Part shown: positions 49,412 to 57,541 of the stretch, in pieces
How the letters are laid out: every line of letters begins with the position of its first letter
Position numbering within the stretch: position 1 is the stretch's first letter
Assembly: GCA_050184115.1 (NCBI GenBank)
Contig: JBFXAQ010000014.1
Location: 1 to 64,000 of the forward strand
Source: JACKNG01 sp050184115
GTDB taxonomy: Bacteria > Pseudomonadota > Gammaproteobacteria > Ga0077536
DNA length: 64,000 nt
Direction: 5' to 3'
Notes under the pieces: model-generated
The model's database searches: none
What the model saw: the letters and a program-made list of their open reading frames with translations, nothing else
What the model was told of the DNA's origin: nothing
Made by a program: the position numbers and the translations under genes

Positions 49412-50797
49412 ATGACGACCACGCTCTACCTGCCGGTCGAGAACCAGGTCCGCGAACTCGACGCCAAGCTGCTTTTCGCCGGCCTTGCCGCCACACGCGG
49501 CTACCGCGTGGTCCTGGGCAACAAGCAACTGCTGCATTTCGCCCTGCCGCGCTTCGAGCCCGGGGTGTTCATCGCCAAGAGCATGCGCGCGCGCGGCAAG
49601 CTGATGTTCGACATCATCCGCGGGCTCGGCCACGAGTTGGTGGCCTGGGACGAAGAGAGCCTGGTGCGCTTCGACTCGCCCGAGTACTACGCCTGGCGTT
49701 TTTCGCCGCCGACTTTCAACGCCATCCGCCACCTGTTCGCCTGGGGCGAGGACGACGCCGCAATGTTCGCCGCCTACCCGGGTAGTGACGGCAGCGTCGC
49801 CATCCACGCCACCGGCAACCCGCGCATGGATCTGCTGCGCCCGCGCCTGGCCGGCTTCTTCGCCGACGAATGCGCGGCACTCGCGCGGCGCTACGGCCGC
49901 TACGTGCTGGTCAACACCAACTTCTCCTTCGTCAACCCGTTTCTCGCCGCGCACGCGCTGGTGCTCGAACCAGGCGCCAGTGGCGAGCGCGAGAGCCGCG
50001 TCGCGCACGGCATGAGCGCGGAGTTCGCGCGCGGCATGTATGCCCACCAGGAACGCATCTTCGAGCACTTCCGTGCCTTGCTGCCGCGCCTTGCCGCGGC
50101 GCTGCCGGACACCCGTATCGTGCTGCGGCCGCATCCGTCGGAGAACCACGAGGTCTGGCGCGAGCTGCTCGCGCCCCATGCCAACATCGAGGTTTGCCAC
50201 GAGGGCAACGTCATTCCCTGGCTGATGAGCGCGGCACTGCTGCTGCACAACGGCTGCACGACGGCGGTCGAGGCCTCGCTGGCGGAGCGCCCGGTCGTCG
50301 CCTATCGACCGGTGCGTTCGGAAACCTTTGATTACGCCTTGCCCAATGGTCTCTCCCATCAGGCCGACACCATCGACGAGGTCATCGATACGGTCGGCGC
50401 CATCCTCGACGGCCGCCTGGGCCTGGTCGACGATGCGACCCGCGCGCGGTACTACCGTCGACATCTCGCGGCGGCCGAGGGGCCGCTGGCCTGCGAGCGC
50501 ATTCTCGATGTCCTCGACGGGCTCGGTTATCGCGGCGGCTGGCACGCCCCTGTCGGCGCCGGCGCAAGGGCGTTCGCGCGCACCACGAGTGCTGTGCGCA
50601 CGGCCATCAAGCGCTTCAACATGCGCCGCCGTCATCACTGGGCGAGCGGACGTTACAACGCCCATCGTTACCCGGGTATCACCCCGGAGGCCCTGAACGT
50701 GCGCCTCGCCAGCCTGTTGCAGGCGGCGGGGGTGCCGGTGAGCGTGCGCGCAACGCCCTGCGGTCAGGATCTCTATCGGCTCGACCCGGCTGGCTGA
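49412..50797 (+). CDS. Surface-carbohydrate biosynthesis protein
   Basis: A 461-residue protein of the surface polysaccharide synthesis family (glycosyltransferase-B-like fold). Conserved: LYLPVENQVRELDAKLLFAG, GHELVAWDEESLVRF, HATGNPRMDLLR, IVLRPHPSENHEVW and LLLHNGCTTAVEASL. A GTG at 49397 would add five residues. It precedes NeuB- and NeuA-like genes, so it probably helps assemble a nonulosonic-acid-containing glycan. Confidence 0.85.
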   Translation: MTTTLYLPVENQVRELDAKLLFAGLAATRGYRVVLGNKQLLHFALPRFEPGVFIAKSMRARGKLMFDIIRGLGHELVAWDEESLVRFDSPEYYAWRFSPPTFNAIRHLFAWGEDDAAMFAAYPGSDGSVAIHATGNPRMDLLRPRLAGFFADECAALARRYGRYVLVNTNFSFVNPFLAAHALVLEPGASGERESRVAHGMSAEFARGMYAHQERIFEHFRALLPRLAAALPDTRIVLRPHPSENHEVWRELLAPHANIEVCHEGNVIPWLMSAALLLHNGCTTAVEASLAERPVVAYRPVRSETFDYALPNGLSHQADTIDEVIDTVGAILDGRLGLVDDATRARYYRRHLAAAEGPLACERILDVLDGLGYRGGWHAPVGAGARAFARTTSAVRTAIKRFNMRRRHHWASGRYNAHRYPGITPEALNVRLASLLQAAGVPVSVRATPCGQDLYRLDPAG

Positions 50798-50921
50798 ACG
50801 GTGCGTCGCCGCTCGTGCGCGCGCCGACGCAGCGTTAACGCGTTCTTAACGCCGCCGCGGTTAACTTGCCCGGTCTCCGCGCGCGTGTCGTGCGTCAGCG
50901 CAGGCACCAGGCAGCCCCGCC

Positions 50922-51824
50922 ATGCAAGAAGACCGTTCCAGGGCCGTAGCGCCACCCGCCGTGGTGGCGGAGATCGGCTGTAATCACAAAGGCGACATGG
51001 CCATCGCCCGTGAGCTCGTGCGCAGCGCGGCCGCGTTCGCCGGCGCCACCTACGCCAAGTTCCAGAAGCGCACCAATCGCGAGCTGTTGAGCGCCGCGGA
51101 ATATGCCGCGCCTCACCCCAACCCGGCCAACAGCTACGGCGCGACCTACGGCGAACACCGCGAATTCCTCGAGTTCGATCGGGAACAGCACCGCGATTTG
51201 ATGGCCTGGTGCGCGGAGCTCGGCGTCGGCTATGCCTGCTCGGTGTGGGATCTCACCGCTGCAGGCGACATCGTTGCGCTCGAGCCCGATTACATCAAGG
51301 TGCCCTCGGCCTGCAACCTCGACCGGCGCTTGCTCGGTTACCTTGCCGACGAGTACGGCGGTGGTTTGCATGTTTCGCTCGGCATGACCAGCGCGCGCGA
51401 GGAGGCCGAACTGGTCGATTTCCTCGAACGGCGCGGCGCGGCCGTGCGCACCGTGCTCTACGCCTGCACCTCCGGTTACCCGGTGCCCCACGCGGATGTC
51501 TGTCTGCGCGAGATCACCCGGCTCGAGGCCGAGTACGGTGGGCGGGTCGAGGCCATTGGTTTTTCCGGCCATCACCTCGGCATCGCGCTCGACGTCGCGG
51601 CGCAGACCCTGGGTGCGCGCTGGATCGAGCGTCATTTCACCCTCGACCGCACCTGGAAGGGTACCGATCACGCGGCGTCGCTCGAACCCGACGGCCTGCG
51701 CCGGCTGGTGCGCGACACTGTCGCCGTCGCCGCAGCGCTGCACGCCAAACCGACCGACATCCTCCCCATCGAGGAACCACAACGGGCCAAGTTGAAACGC
51801 CTGCCCGGCGTGCACGTGACCTGA
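50922..51824 (+). CDS. NeuB-like nonulosonic acid synthase lacking the SAF domain
   Basis: A 300-residue NeuB-type TIM barrel that condenses PEP with a hexosamine. Visible motifs: VVAEIGCNHKGDMAIARELV, YAKFQKRT, YIKVPSACNLDRRLL, and IGFSGHHLGIALDVAAQTLG with the RHFTLDRTWKGTDHAASLEP block carrying metal-ligand His/Asp residues. Usual length is about 345 residues with a C-terminal antifreeze-like SAF domain; that domain is absent here. The gap upstream has GTTAAC repeats (about 50833-50867). Confidence 0.88.
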   Translation: MQEDRSRAVAPPAVVAEIGCNHKGDMAIARELVRSAAAFAGATYAKFQKRTNRELLSAAEYAAPHPNPANSYGATYGEHREFLEFDREQHRDLMAWCAELGVGYACSVWDLTAAGDIVALEPDYIKVPSACNLDRRLLGYLADEYGGGLHVSLGMTSAREEAELVDFLERRGAAVRTVLYACTSGYPVPHADVCLREITRLEAEYGGRVEAIGFSGHHLGIALDVAAQTLGARWIERHFTLDRTWKGTDHAASLEPDGLRRLVRDTVAVAAALHAKPTDILPIEEPQRAKLKRLPGVHVT

Positions 51825-51828
51825 CCGC

Positions 51829-52494
51829 ATGCGTTGGGTGGCGCTGATGCCGCTGCGTGGCGGCTCGAAATCGATCCCGCGCAAGAACTTGCTCGAGGTC
51901 GGCGGCCGGCCGTTGTTTGCCTGGAGCCTGGAGGCGGCCGTCACGGCGCAGGTGTTCGACGAGGTGGTCGTGGCGAGCGACGACGCCGAGATCCGCGCGG
52001 CCGTGACCGCGGCCTTCGGTGCCGCGGTCACGGTCCTCGACCGCCGTGCGGAGAACGCCAGCGACACGGCCAGCAGCGAGGCGGTGATGTGCGAAGTTCT
52101 GGCACAACGGCCCTGTGACGTGCTGGCCCTGGTACAGGCGACCTCACCCCTGACCACGGCGGCAGATTTCGTCGCCGCTCGCGCGCGTTTCGAGCGCGAT
52201 GAGCTCGATTCGCTGCTGACAGCCGTGCGTTGGAAGCGCTTCGTCTGGAGCGACGACGCCCGGCCGCTCAACTACGACCCCGCCGCGCGCCCGCGGCGCC
52301 AGGATTTCGCCGGCGCCCTGGTCGAGAACGGCGCGTTCTATCTGACCCGCAGCACCCTCCTCGAGTGCGGTGGCAGCCGCCTGGGAGGCCGCATCGGTAT
52401 CCACGAGATGGGCGCCGACACCCTCGTCGAGATCGACGAACCGGCTGACCTCGCCGAAGTGGCCCGCCTGCTCGCCGCCCGTCGCGGCGCCTGA
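51829..52494 (+). CDS. NeuA-like CMP-nonulosonate cytidylyltransferase
   Basis: A 221-residue nucleotidyltransferase starting 4 bp after the NeuB-like stop. The N-terminus LMPLRGGSKSIPRKNLLEVGGRPL is the cytidylyltransferase CTP loop, and the chain has VVVASDDAEI, ENASDTASSEA, and VQATSPLT. It activates the nonulosonic acid made by the preceding enzyme with CTP. A related acid such as KDO-like or legionaminic acid is possible. Confidence 0.92.
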   Translation: MRWVALMPLRGGSKSIPRKNLLEVGGRPLFAWSLEAAVTAQVFDEVVVASDDAEIRAAVTAAFGAAVTVLDRRAENASDTASSEAVMCEVLAQRPCDVLALVQATSPLTTAADFVAARARFERDELDSLLTAVRWKRFVWSDDARPLNYDPAARPRRQDFAGALVENGAFYLTRSTLLECGGSRLGGRIGIHEMGADTLVEIDEPADLAEVARLLAARRGA

Positions 52495-52628
52495 GGTCTA
52501 CCCTTGCCGCGCGGCTTGCCGGCGCGTCCCCGCTCTTCTATCGTCGACCGGAATTGCCGCTTGTCACGGTGACGCCGGGCCGGGTCAGCACCGGCGCGGC
52601 GTCATCCACCACCAGGGGAGAAGCACGC

Positions 52629-53447
52629 ATGGGATTCGTTCGCAGCCCGCAGGAGATCGCCCGTATCCAGGAAGCACTGGCCAAGCCGCGGTTCGTCAAT
52701 GCCGAAATGCTGATGGTCGATTTCCTCACCGAGCCCGCCATCGTCCGACACTTGTTGCCACCTGGCCTCGAGCCCACCGCCAATCCGCGCGTCACCGCCA
52801 TGGTCGGCCGCTGGCAGAGCAACTGCGTGGGCGATTTCGATGGCGGCGCGGTCTACCTCGAAGCGCGTCACGGCGACATCGTCGGCGACTACGTACTGGC
52901 CATGTACATGGACCGTGACCAGCCCATCATCTACGGCCGCGAACTGTTCGGTGAGCCCAAGCGCCAGGCGGAGAGCCGGCTGTTCCACAACGGTGCGCGC
53001 TACAACGGTCGTGTCACCCGCCACGGCGCCACGCTCATCGAGCTCGACGTCGAACTCGAGCGTGACCTCGGGCCGGGCGAGGTCGAGGGCGTCAACTTCA
53101 ACTACAAGGCCATTCCCGCCACCCACGGCGTGGGCCTCGAATGGGACGCCGCACTGACCTGCGCGCGCTTTCACAACGAGCTCAAGATCAACCGCGAGGG
53201 CCGCGGACGCGTCGCGCTGGGCGCCACCGTGCACGACCCGCTCGACGAACTCGTCGTGGTCGAGGTGCTGCGCGGTGCTTACGTCGAAGGCGACCTCATC
53301 GCCCGCGCCGAGACCCTGGCCTACATCGACGGCGACGCCTTCCTGCCCTATGCGCTGGGCCGCACCGACGACTGGAGCGCACTCGACAGCGAGACCCGTC
53401 CGGTCATCGCACCGCCCGGCATGCCGCGCGCGGCGTCGGGCGGTTGA
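52629..53447 (+). CDS. Acetoacetate-decarboxylase-family protein
   Basis: A 272-residue ADC-fold protein. The Schiff-base lysine region reads GRELFGEPKRQAESR (about Lys117) where acetoacetate decarboxylase has two adjacent lysines; here the second is Arg, which may alter or abolish decarboxylation. The N-terminal FLTEPAIVRHLLPPGLEP is also family-typical. Homologues act as hydratases, aldolases or lactonases. The gene is followed by a TetR operator. Confidence 0.85.
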   Translation: MGFVRSPQEIARIQEALAKPRFVNAEMLMVDFLTEPAIVRHLLPPGLEPTANPRVTAMVGRWQSNCVGDFDGGAVYLEARHGDIVGDYVLAMYMDRDQPIIYGRELFGEPKRQAESRLFHNGARYNGRVTRHGATLIELDVELERDLGPGEVEGVNFNYKAIPATHGVGLEWDAALTCARFHNELKINREGRGRVALGATVHDPLDELVVVEVLRGAYVEGDLIARAETLAYIDGDAFLPYALGRTDDWSALDSETRPVIAPPGMPRAASGG

Positions 53448-53463
53448 ACGTTTATGACGCGTT

Positions 53464-53484
53464 GACTAGACACGCTGTCTAGTC
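53464..53484. promoter_or_regulatory. Perfect inverted repeat, putative TetR operator
   Basis: GACTAGACA-CGC-TGTCTAGTC has 9-bp arms with a 3-bp spacer and full dyad symmetry. It lies 62 bp before the TetR GTG start, in a promoter position. The size and symmetry are those of a TetR dimer-pair operator. The arms also contain overlapping CTAG tetramers. Confidence 0.75.
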
Positions 53485-53546
53485 TAGTTTGCGGCGATGT
53501 CCGCATCGCCGCAGCGTCGTTCTTCGTCCGCTACCAAGGGGCGCCC

Positions 53547-54182
53547 GTGGTCAGCGTGACCCGCCGCGCGCGCGCGGCGCCGCGCGACGATGCGGCGATG
53601 ACCGATCGCCTGCTCGCGGCCCTCGAACGCCTGCTCGAGCACGAACCGAGCTATACGACCCTGGCGGTCGCCCGCCTGGCCGAGGAAGCCGGCATCGCAC
53701 GGGCGACCTTCTATCTCCACTTCCGCGACAAGAGCGACCTCGTGCAGCGCCTGCTGGCGCGGGTCGAGGACGAGATGATCGCGGCCGGCGGCGAGTGGTT
53801 CCGTCACGCCGAGGACTTCGACTACGCCGACCTGCGCGCCGCCATGCAGCGCTTCGCCGGCGTCTACCGCGCACACCATGCCGTCCTGCGTGTCGCCGCC
53901 GAGACCGCGGCCTACGATGCCGACATCGCCGCGCTCTACGCCCGCACGCTCGACCGCTTCCGTGCCGAGACGCGCGGCGCCGTGCAACGCATCGCCGCCG
54001 CCGGACGCGCCCACGCCGCGCTGCCGCCGCTGCTCGGCGACGTGCTCGCCTGGGCCGCCGATCATCTCTACGTCCACCACGCGGCAACCTTGCCCGAGGA
54101 CCAGCTCGACGCCCTGCTCGATGCCATGACGTATCTCGTGTGGAGCGCCGTCTTTGCCGCGCCGCCCGGTGCGGCGTCCTGA
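53547..54182 (+). CDS. TetR-family transcriptional regulator
   Basis: A 211-residue TetR regulator with GTG start. The HTH is residues 18-65 (LLAALERLLEHEPSYTTLAV, RLAEEAGIARATFYLHFRDK). The C-terminal ligand domain is divergent. Directly downstream are a 385-residue unknown protein and an APH-type kinase on the same strand, and upstream the ADC-like gene, which it probably controls along with itself. Confidence 0.92.
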   Translation: MVSVTRRARAAPRDDAAMTDRLLAALERLLEHEPSYTTLAVARLAEEAGIARATFYLHFRDKSDLVQRLLARVEDEMIAAGGEWFRHAEDFDYADLRAAMQRFAGVYRAHHAVLRVAAETAAYDADIAALYARTLDRFRAETRGAVQRIAAAGRAHAALPPLLGDVLAWAADHLYVHHAATLPEDQLDALLDAMTYLVWSAVFAAPPGAAS

Positions 54183-54238
54183 AGCGGTCAGGGCACATCC
54201 ATATCAATCGACACCGTCAAACGAGGGGAGAACACACC

Positions 54239-55396
54239 ATGCAGGACATCGGCAAGCTGCTGCCGCTCGACGAGCAGGTCAACCACCAGATCATCGATAC
54301 CTTTGCCACTGTCGCGCAGTCGGACCTGTCGTGGACGGAGAAGTTGTGGACGCCGGTTTCGCGCAAGGACGGCAGCCTGCAGCTCGACATGGGGATGGGG
54401 CGCTATCCCAACCGCGGCGTTCTCGATGGCTTCGCCGGCCTCTCGCGCGGGCTCGAGCAGTGGACGGTACGGGCCAGCCGCGAACTCTCGCTCGACCCCT
54501 TGGCGACCGCGGTCGGCCCGCTCAGTTACGAAGTCCTCGAACCCTTGAAGCAGGTGCGCTGGAAGCTCGAGAAGAACGACATCGTCCCGCTCGAGTTCGA
54601 CATCACCTTCCATGCAACCTTCCCGGCCTTCTTCGAGGATCGCCACATCCAGCGCGACGAGCACAGCTTTCGCGTCGTCTCCAACGTGGTGCGCTACCAC
54701 CAGGCGGGCGAACCCAGCGGCTGGTACGCCATCGACGGCAAGCGCGAGACCATCAACACCGAGGACTGGTTCTGCTACCGCGACCATTCCTGGGGCGTGC
54801 GTCTCGACGTCGGTGCGCCGCCGTCGGACCTGCGCCCGGCACGCGACTTCGGCGAGCGCAAGTTCGAGGATTCCAAGTTCCTGCTCAATTGGTCACCGCT
54901 GCTGTTGCAGCGACCCGACGGCAGTCGCTACGAGTATCACTTCTACCTGCAGATCCGTGGTGACGAGGTGTTCTACTTTTCCGGCTATCGCAACCACGCC
55001 GACGGCCGCCAGGAGCGCATCGCACGCGCGCGCCCGGAACTGCGTTACGTCGACGAGACTCGCCGCCTGATCGGCGGTCGCATTCATTTCGACATGCTCT
55101 CGGGCGAGACGGCGACGGTCGAACTCGAGGTACGTGGCGAGTCCGGCTTCTACCTGGGGCCCGCCCTCTATCTCGGTTTCGACGGCAAGAAGCACGGCAA
55201 CTGGCGCGGCGAACTCGCGCTCGACGGCGAGCAGATCCCGGACATGACGAATCCCGAGGTGCGCAAGCGCATGGGCTCGGCCGTGCGCGACACCATCGTC
55301 GCCGTGCGCGAGGGCGAGGCCACCGGCCATGGCCTGTTCGAGCCCATCGTGCTGGGCGAGTGGCCGGACCTCGAACTCTACGGCACCCAGCCCTGA
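54239..55396 (+). CDS. Unrecognised 385-residue protein (possible AttH/DUF7064-like lipocalin fold)
   Basis: A beta-rich soluble protein with many Trp/Tyr/Phe residues (WFCYRDHSWGVRLDVG, YEYHFYLQIRGDEVFYFSGY). The DHSWGVR segment resembles the conserved core of AttH/CrtC-like lipocalin proteins and of DUF7064 proteins found next to phosphotransferases. No firm family can be named. The start follows GAGGGGAG 8 nt upstream. The APH-type kinase starts 9 bp downstream. Confidence 0.75.
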   Translation: MQDIGKLLPLDEQVNHQIIDTFATVAQSDLSWTEKLWTPVSRKDGSLQLDMGMGRYPNRGVLDGFAGLSRGLEQWTVRASRELSLDPLATAVGPLSYEVLEPLKQVRWKLEKNDIVPLEFDITFHATFPAFFEDRHIQRDEHSFRVVSNVVRYHQAGEPSGWYAIDGKRETINTEDWFCYRDHSWGVRLDVGAPPSDLRPARDFGERKFEDSKFLLNWSPLLLQRPDGSRYEYHFYLQIRGDEVFYFSGYRNHADGRQERIARARPELRYVDETRRLIGGRIHFDMLSGETATVELEVRGESGFYLGPALYLGFDGKKHGNWRGELALDGEQIPDMTNPEVRKRMGSAVRDTIVAVREGEATGHGLFEPIVLGEWPDLELYGTQP

Positions 55397-55405
55397 GGCC
55401 GCGCC

Positions 55406-56386
55406 ATGGCACGCGATCTGGAGCAGATGCTGGCAGGCCTGCGCGACCATCTTGCCGACGGCGCCGGATTGACCGGCATCGTGCCGCTGTCGACCGGCCA
55501 TTCCAACGAGACCTACCTGCTCGAGGGCATCGATCGCATCCTGCGCATGCCGCCCTCGGAAGAAGGCCTCTTGCCGCCATACGACATGGCCCTGCAGCAC
55601 GCGGTGCTGGCCGCCATGGGCGGCACGGCAGACGGGCCGCCGGTGCCGGCGGTCTACGAACTGTGCACCGATGACAGTGTCATCGGGGACGCCTTTTTCG
55701 TCATGGAATGCCTGCAGGGCGAGGCCTTCGAGTACGTCACGCCCGATTGGTTGAGCGCGGCACCGGCCGCGTTGCCGGACGCCATGTGTCGGCAGTGGAT
55801 CGGCGCCGTCACGGCCGTTCATCGACTGCCGGTTGCGTGCATGCCAGCGGCCGCGCGCAGCCCCGTCGACGAAGCGCGTCATTGGCTGGCGGTCGCCGAG
55901 CAAGCCGAGGCGCCGGCCGCGCTGCTGGCAGTGCTACGCGAACTGGTCGCCAGCCCGCCGCGGTCGTCCGGTCCGGTCACCCCGGTGCATGGCGACCCCA
56001 AGCACGGCAATTGCCTGTGGCGGCAGGACGGGCAACTGCTGGCCCTGCTCGACTGGGAGATGGCCGGGGTCGGCGAACCGATGACGGATCTCGGCTACAT
56101 CGCTCATTTCTATGACCAGGGCGAGGCCAAGCTCGCCACGGCGGGCTACGAGCTACCGGGTTGGTGGTCGAAGGCGCAGGTGGTCGCGGCCTGGGAAGCG
56201 GCGACCGGCCGCACGGCCGTCGACTTGATGCGCTACGAGGCGCTCGCCGTGGCCAAGATCGCCGCCATCATTGCGCTCGGCTACCACCTGTTCGCCAGTG
56301 GACGGACCCGCGATCCGCGCTTCGAGGCCTGGGCTGCGGTGATACCCGGCTACGTCGACATGGCCACGCGTTTCGCGACGGCATGA
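55406..56386 (+). CDS. APH-fold phosphotransferase
   Basis: A 326-residue kinase of the aminoglycoside-phosphotransferase/ACAD10-like family. Catalytic loop VHGDPKHGNCLW (about residue 195, with His-Gly-Asp) and the metal Asp in LLALLDWEMAGVGEPMTDLG are intact. GHSNETYLL is the glycine-loop region. Non-resistance members phosphorylate hydroxyacyl-CoAs, so a catabolic role with the neighbouring genes is more likely than drug resistance. Confidence 0.9.
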   Translation: MARDLEQMLAGLRDHLADGAGLTGIVPLSTGHSNETYLLEGIDRILRMPPSEEGLLPPYDMALQHAVLAAMGGTADGPPVPAVYELCTDDSVIGDAFFVMECLQGEAFEYVTPDWLSAAPAALPDAMCRQWIGAVTAVHRLPVACMPAAARSPVDEARHWLAVAEQAEAPAALLAVLRELVASPPRSSGPVTPVHGDPKHGNCLWRQDGQLLALLDWEMAGVGEPMTDLGYIAHFYDQGEAKLATAGYELPGWWSKAQVVAAWEAATGRTAVDLMRYEALAVAKIAAIIALGYHLFASGRTRDPRFEAWAAVIPGYVDMATRFATA

Positions 56387-56412
56387 AGGCGCTGCGTTAT
56401 AGGGCGGAGCGG

Positions 56413-56490
56413 AATTAAGTGCCGGGCCTTGCGGCCCGGCGAGGGGAGGTCCCAAGTACAGGTTTCGAGGGGAGGTCGATCTGCATTGGT
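56413..56490 (-). ncRNA. Candidate anti-SD small RNA, unit 1
   Basis: About 78 nt. Minus-strand promoter: TTGCGA (56525-56520), 16-bp spacer, TAGACT (56503-56498); start near 56490. The transcript begins with hairpin CCAATGCAG / CTGTACTTGG (one bulge, one mismatch). Its loop carries CCTCCCC between TCGA arms. A linker has a second CCTCCCC, then the terminator hairpin GCCGGGCC-GCAA-GGCCCGGC (56440-56421) and ACTTAATT. Confidence 0.75.
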
Positions 56491-56670
56491 GAATACAAGT
56501 CTACACTAAAAATGCGGCATCGCAACAATTTTATTGCACAACAGCATTTCCAATCTCGCTTGGCCCGTCACGGGAATCCGCGCCCGCGTAGTGAGCCTTC
56601 CAGTCGCGGTCGAGCCAAATAGCCGCGGAGCACGGCATGTGGCGCGCTAACGGAAGACAATCGGCAGGGG

Positions 56671-56749
56671 AAATTAAGTGCCGGGCCTTGCGGCCCGGCG
56701 AGGGGAGGTCCCAAGTACAGGTTTCGAGGGGAGGTCGATCTGCATTGGT
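56671..56749 (-). ncRNA. Candidate anti-SD small RNA, unit 2
   Basis: About 79 nt, nearly identical to unit 1 over some 155 bp including the promoter. Promoter TTGCAC (56784-56779), 16 bp, TAGACT (56762-56757). First hairpin 56748-56711, second hairpin 56699-56680 with GCAA loop, then ACTTAATTT. The recent-looking duplication suggests expansion of the array. Confidence 0.75.
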
Positions 56750-56923
56750 GAATACAAGTCTACACTAAAAATGCGGCAGTGCAACATTTATATTGCATAA
56801 CAGCATTTCCAATCTCGCCTGGCCCGTCACGGCAACCCGTGCTGTTTACGAGGCAATCTCGGCCGAACAGGATTGCCGCGAGGTACCGCGCACGGTGCGG
56901 TGAAGGTCGAGAATCGGTGGGCG

Positions 56924-57001
56924 ATTTAAGAGCCGGGCCTTGCGGCCCGGCGAGGGGAGGTCCCGAGTACAGGTTTCGAGGGGAGGTCGACCTGTATCGG
57001 A
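56924..57001 (-). ncRNA. Candidate anti-SD small RNA, unit 3
   Basis: About 78 nt. Promoter TTGCAC (57036-57031), 16 bp, TATCAT (57014-57009). The first hairpin is CCGATACAG / CTGTACTCGG (57000-56963): compared with unit 1, the CCAA/TTGG pair has become CCGA/TCGG, a compensatory change. Second hairpin 56951-56932, followed by TCTTAAAT. Both CCTCCCC motifs kept. Confidence 0.75.
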
Positions 57002-57108
57002 GGATGCCATGATACACGGTTTATGTCGCAGTGCAACATTTCCCTGGGTGCTCGTGGCGCGCAGGCTGATGTGTCTGCAAAGCAGGCCCGTTCAGATGCC
57101 AAGGTCGG

Positions 57109-57190
57109 AAAATAAGAGCCGGGCCTTGCGGCCCGGCGAGGGGAGGTGCCAAAGACGGTTGTCGAGGGGAGGTCGAGCGTCCGTCTTGGT
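57109..57190 (-). ncRNA. Candidate anti-SD small RNA, unit 4
   Basis: About 82 nt. Promoter TTGCGG (57225-57220), 16 bp, TATACT (57203-57198). The first hairpin arms CCAAGACGG / CCGTCTTTGG (57189-57149) differ from units 1-3 at several positions but remain fully paired around one bulge. Second hairpin 57137-57118, then TCTTATTTT, the best T-tract of the set. Confidence 0.75.
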
Positions 57191-57368
57191 GTAAGCGAGT
57201 ATAGGCGCCCTGTACCGCGCCGCAACAACCAATTTGGAATAAGTCTATTCCCTTTCGTCAGCAAGGGGTTCTGCCAAGGACCTCAAGCTATGACTCAGAT
57301 AGGGTCCCGAGCCGCGGCAACGACACCACAGCGGATCGGTGCAAGGCCGTTCGGACGAGGCGAGCGGG

Positions 57369-57451
57369 AAAATTAAGTGCCGGGCCTTTGCGGCCCGGCG
57401 AGGGGAGGTCCCAGTAACAGAATCGAGGGGAGGTCGAAGGACTGTTATGGT
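57369..57451 (-). ncRNA. Candidate anti-SD small RNA, unit 5
   Basis: About 83 nt. Promoter TTGCGT (57486-57481), 16 bp, TATACT (57464-57459). First hairpin arms CCATAACAG / CTGTTACTGG (57450-57411) are again fully paired around one bulge with a sequence unlike the other units. The terminator hairpin (57399-57379) has loop GCAAA, then ACTTAATTTT. It lies 90 bp after the end of the adenylate cyclase gene on the same strand. Confidence 0.75.
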
Positions 57452-57541
57452 GCGACGCAGTATAGCGCTCGATTGCCGCGACGCAACATGCAATCCGAAC
57501 AACTTTGTTTCCCGGCGGGCAAACCGCGGCGTGGCATCCGC

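Noticed and set aside
55406..56386. Aminoglycoside resistance gene
   Set aside because: The APH fold is clear, but context (ADC-like, TetR, acyl-CoA-type genes) and similarity to ACAD10-like kinases suggest metabolism; no resistance-class motif is seen.
56421..56440. Plus-strand terminator of the APH-fold gene
   Set aside because: The hairpin is followed on the plus strand by GAGGGGAGG, not a T-tract; the T-rich side is on the minus strand.
56413..57451. CRISPR array
   Set aside because: Repeats are 188-260 bp apart, vary inside and contain promoters and hairpins; spacing and sequence do not fit CRISPR repeats and no cas genes are present.
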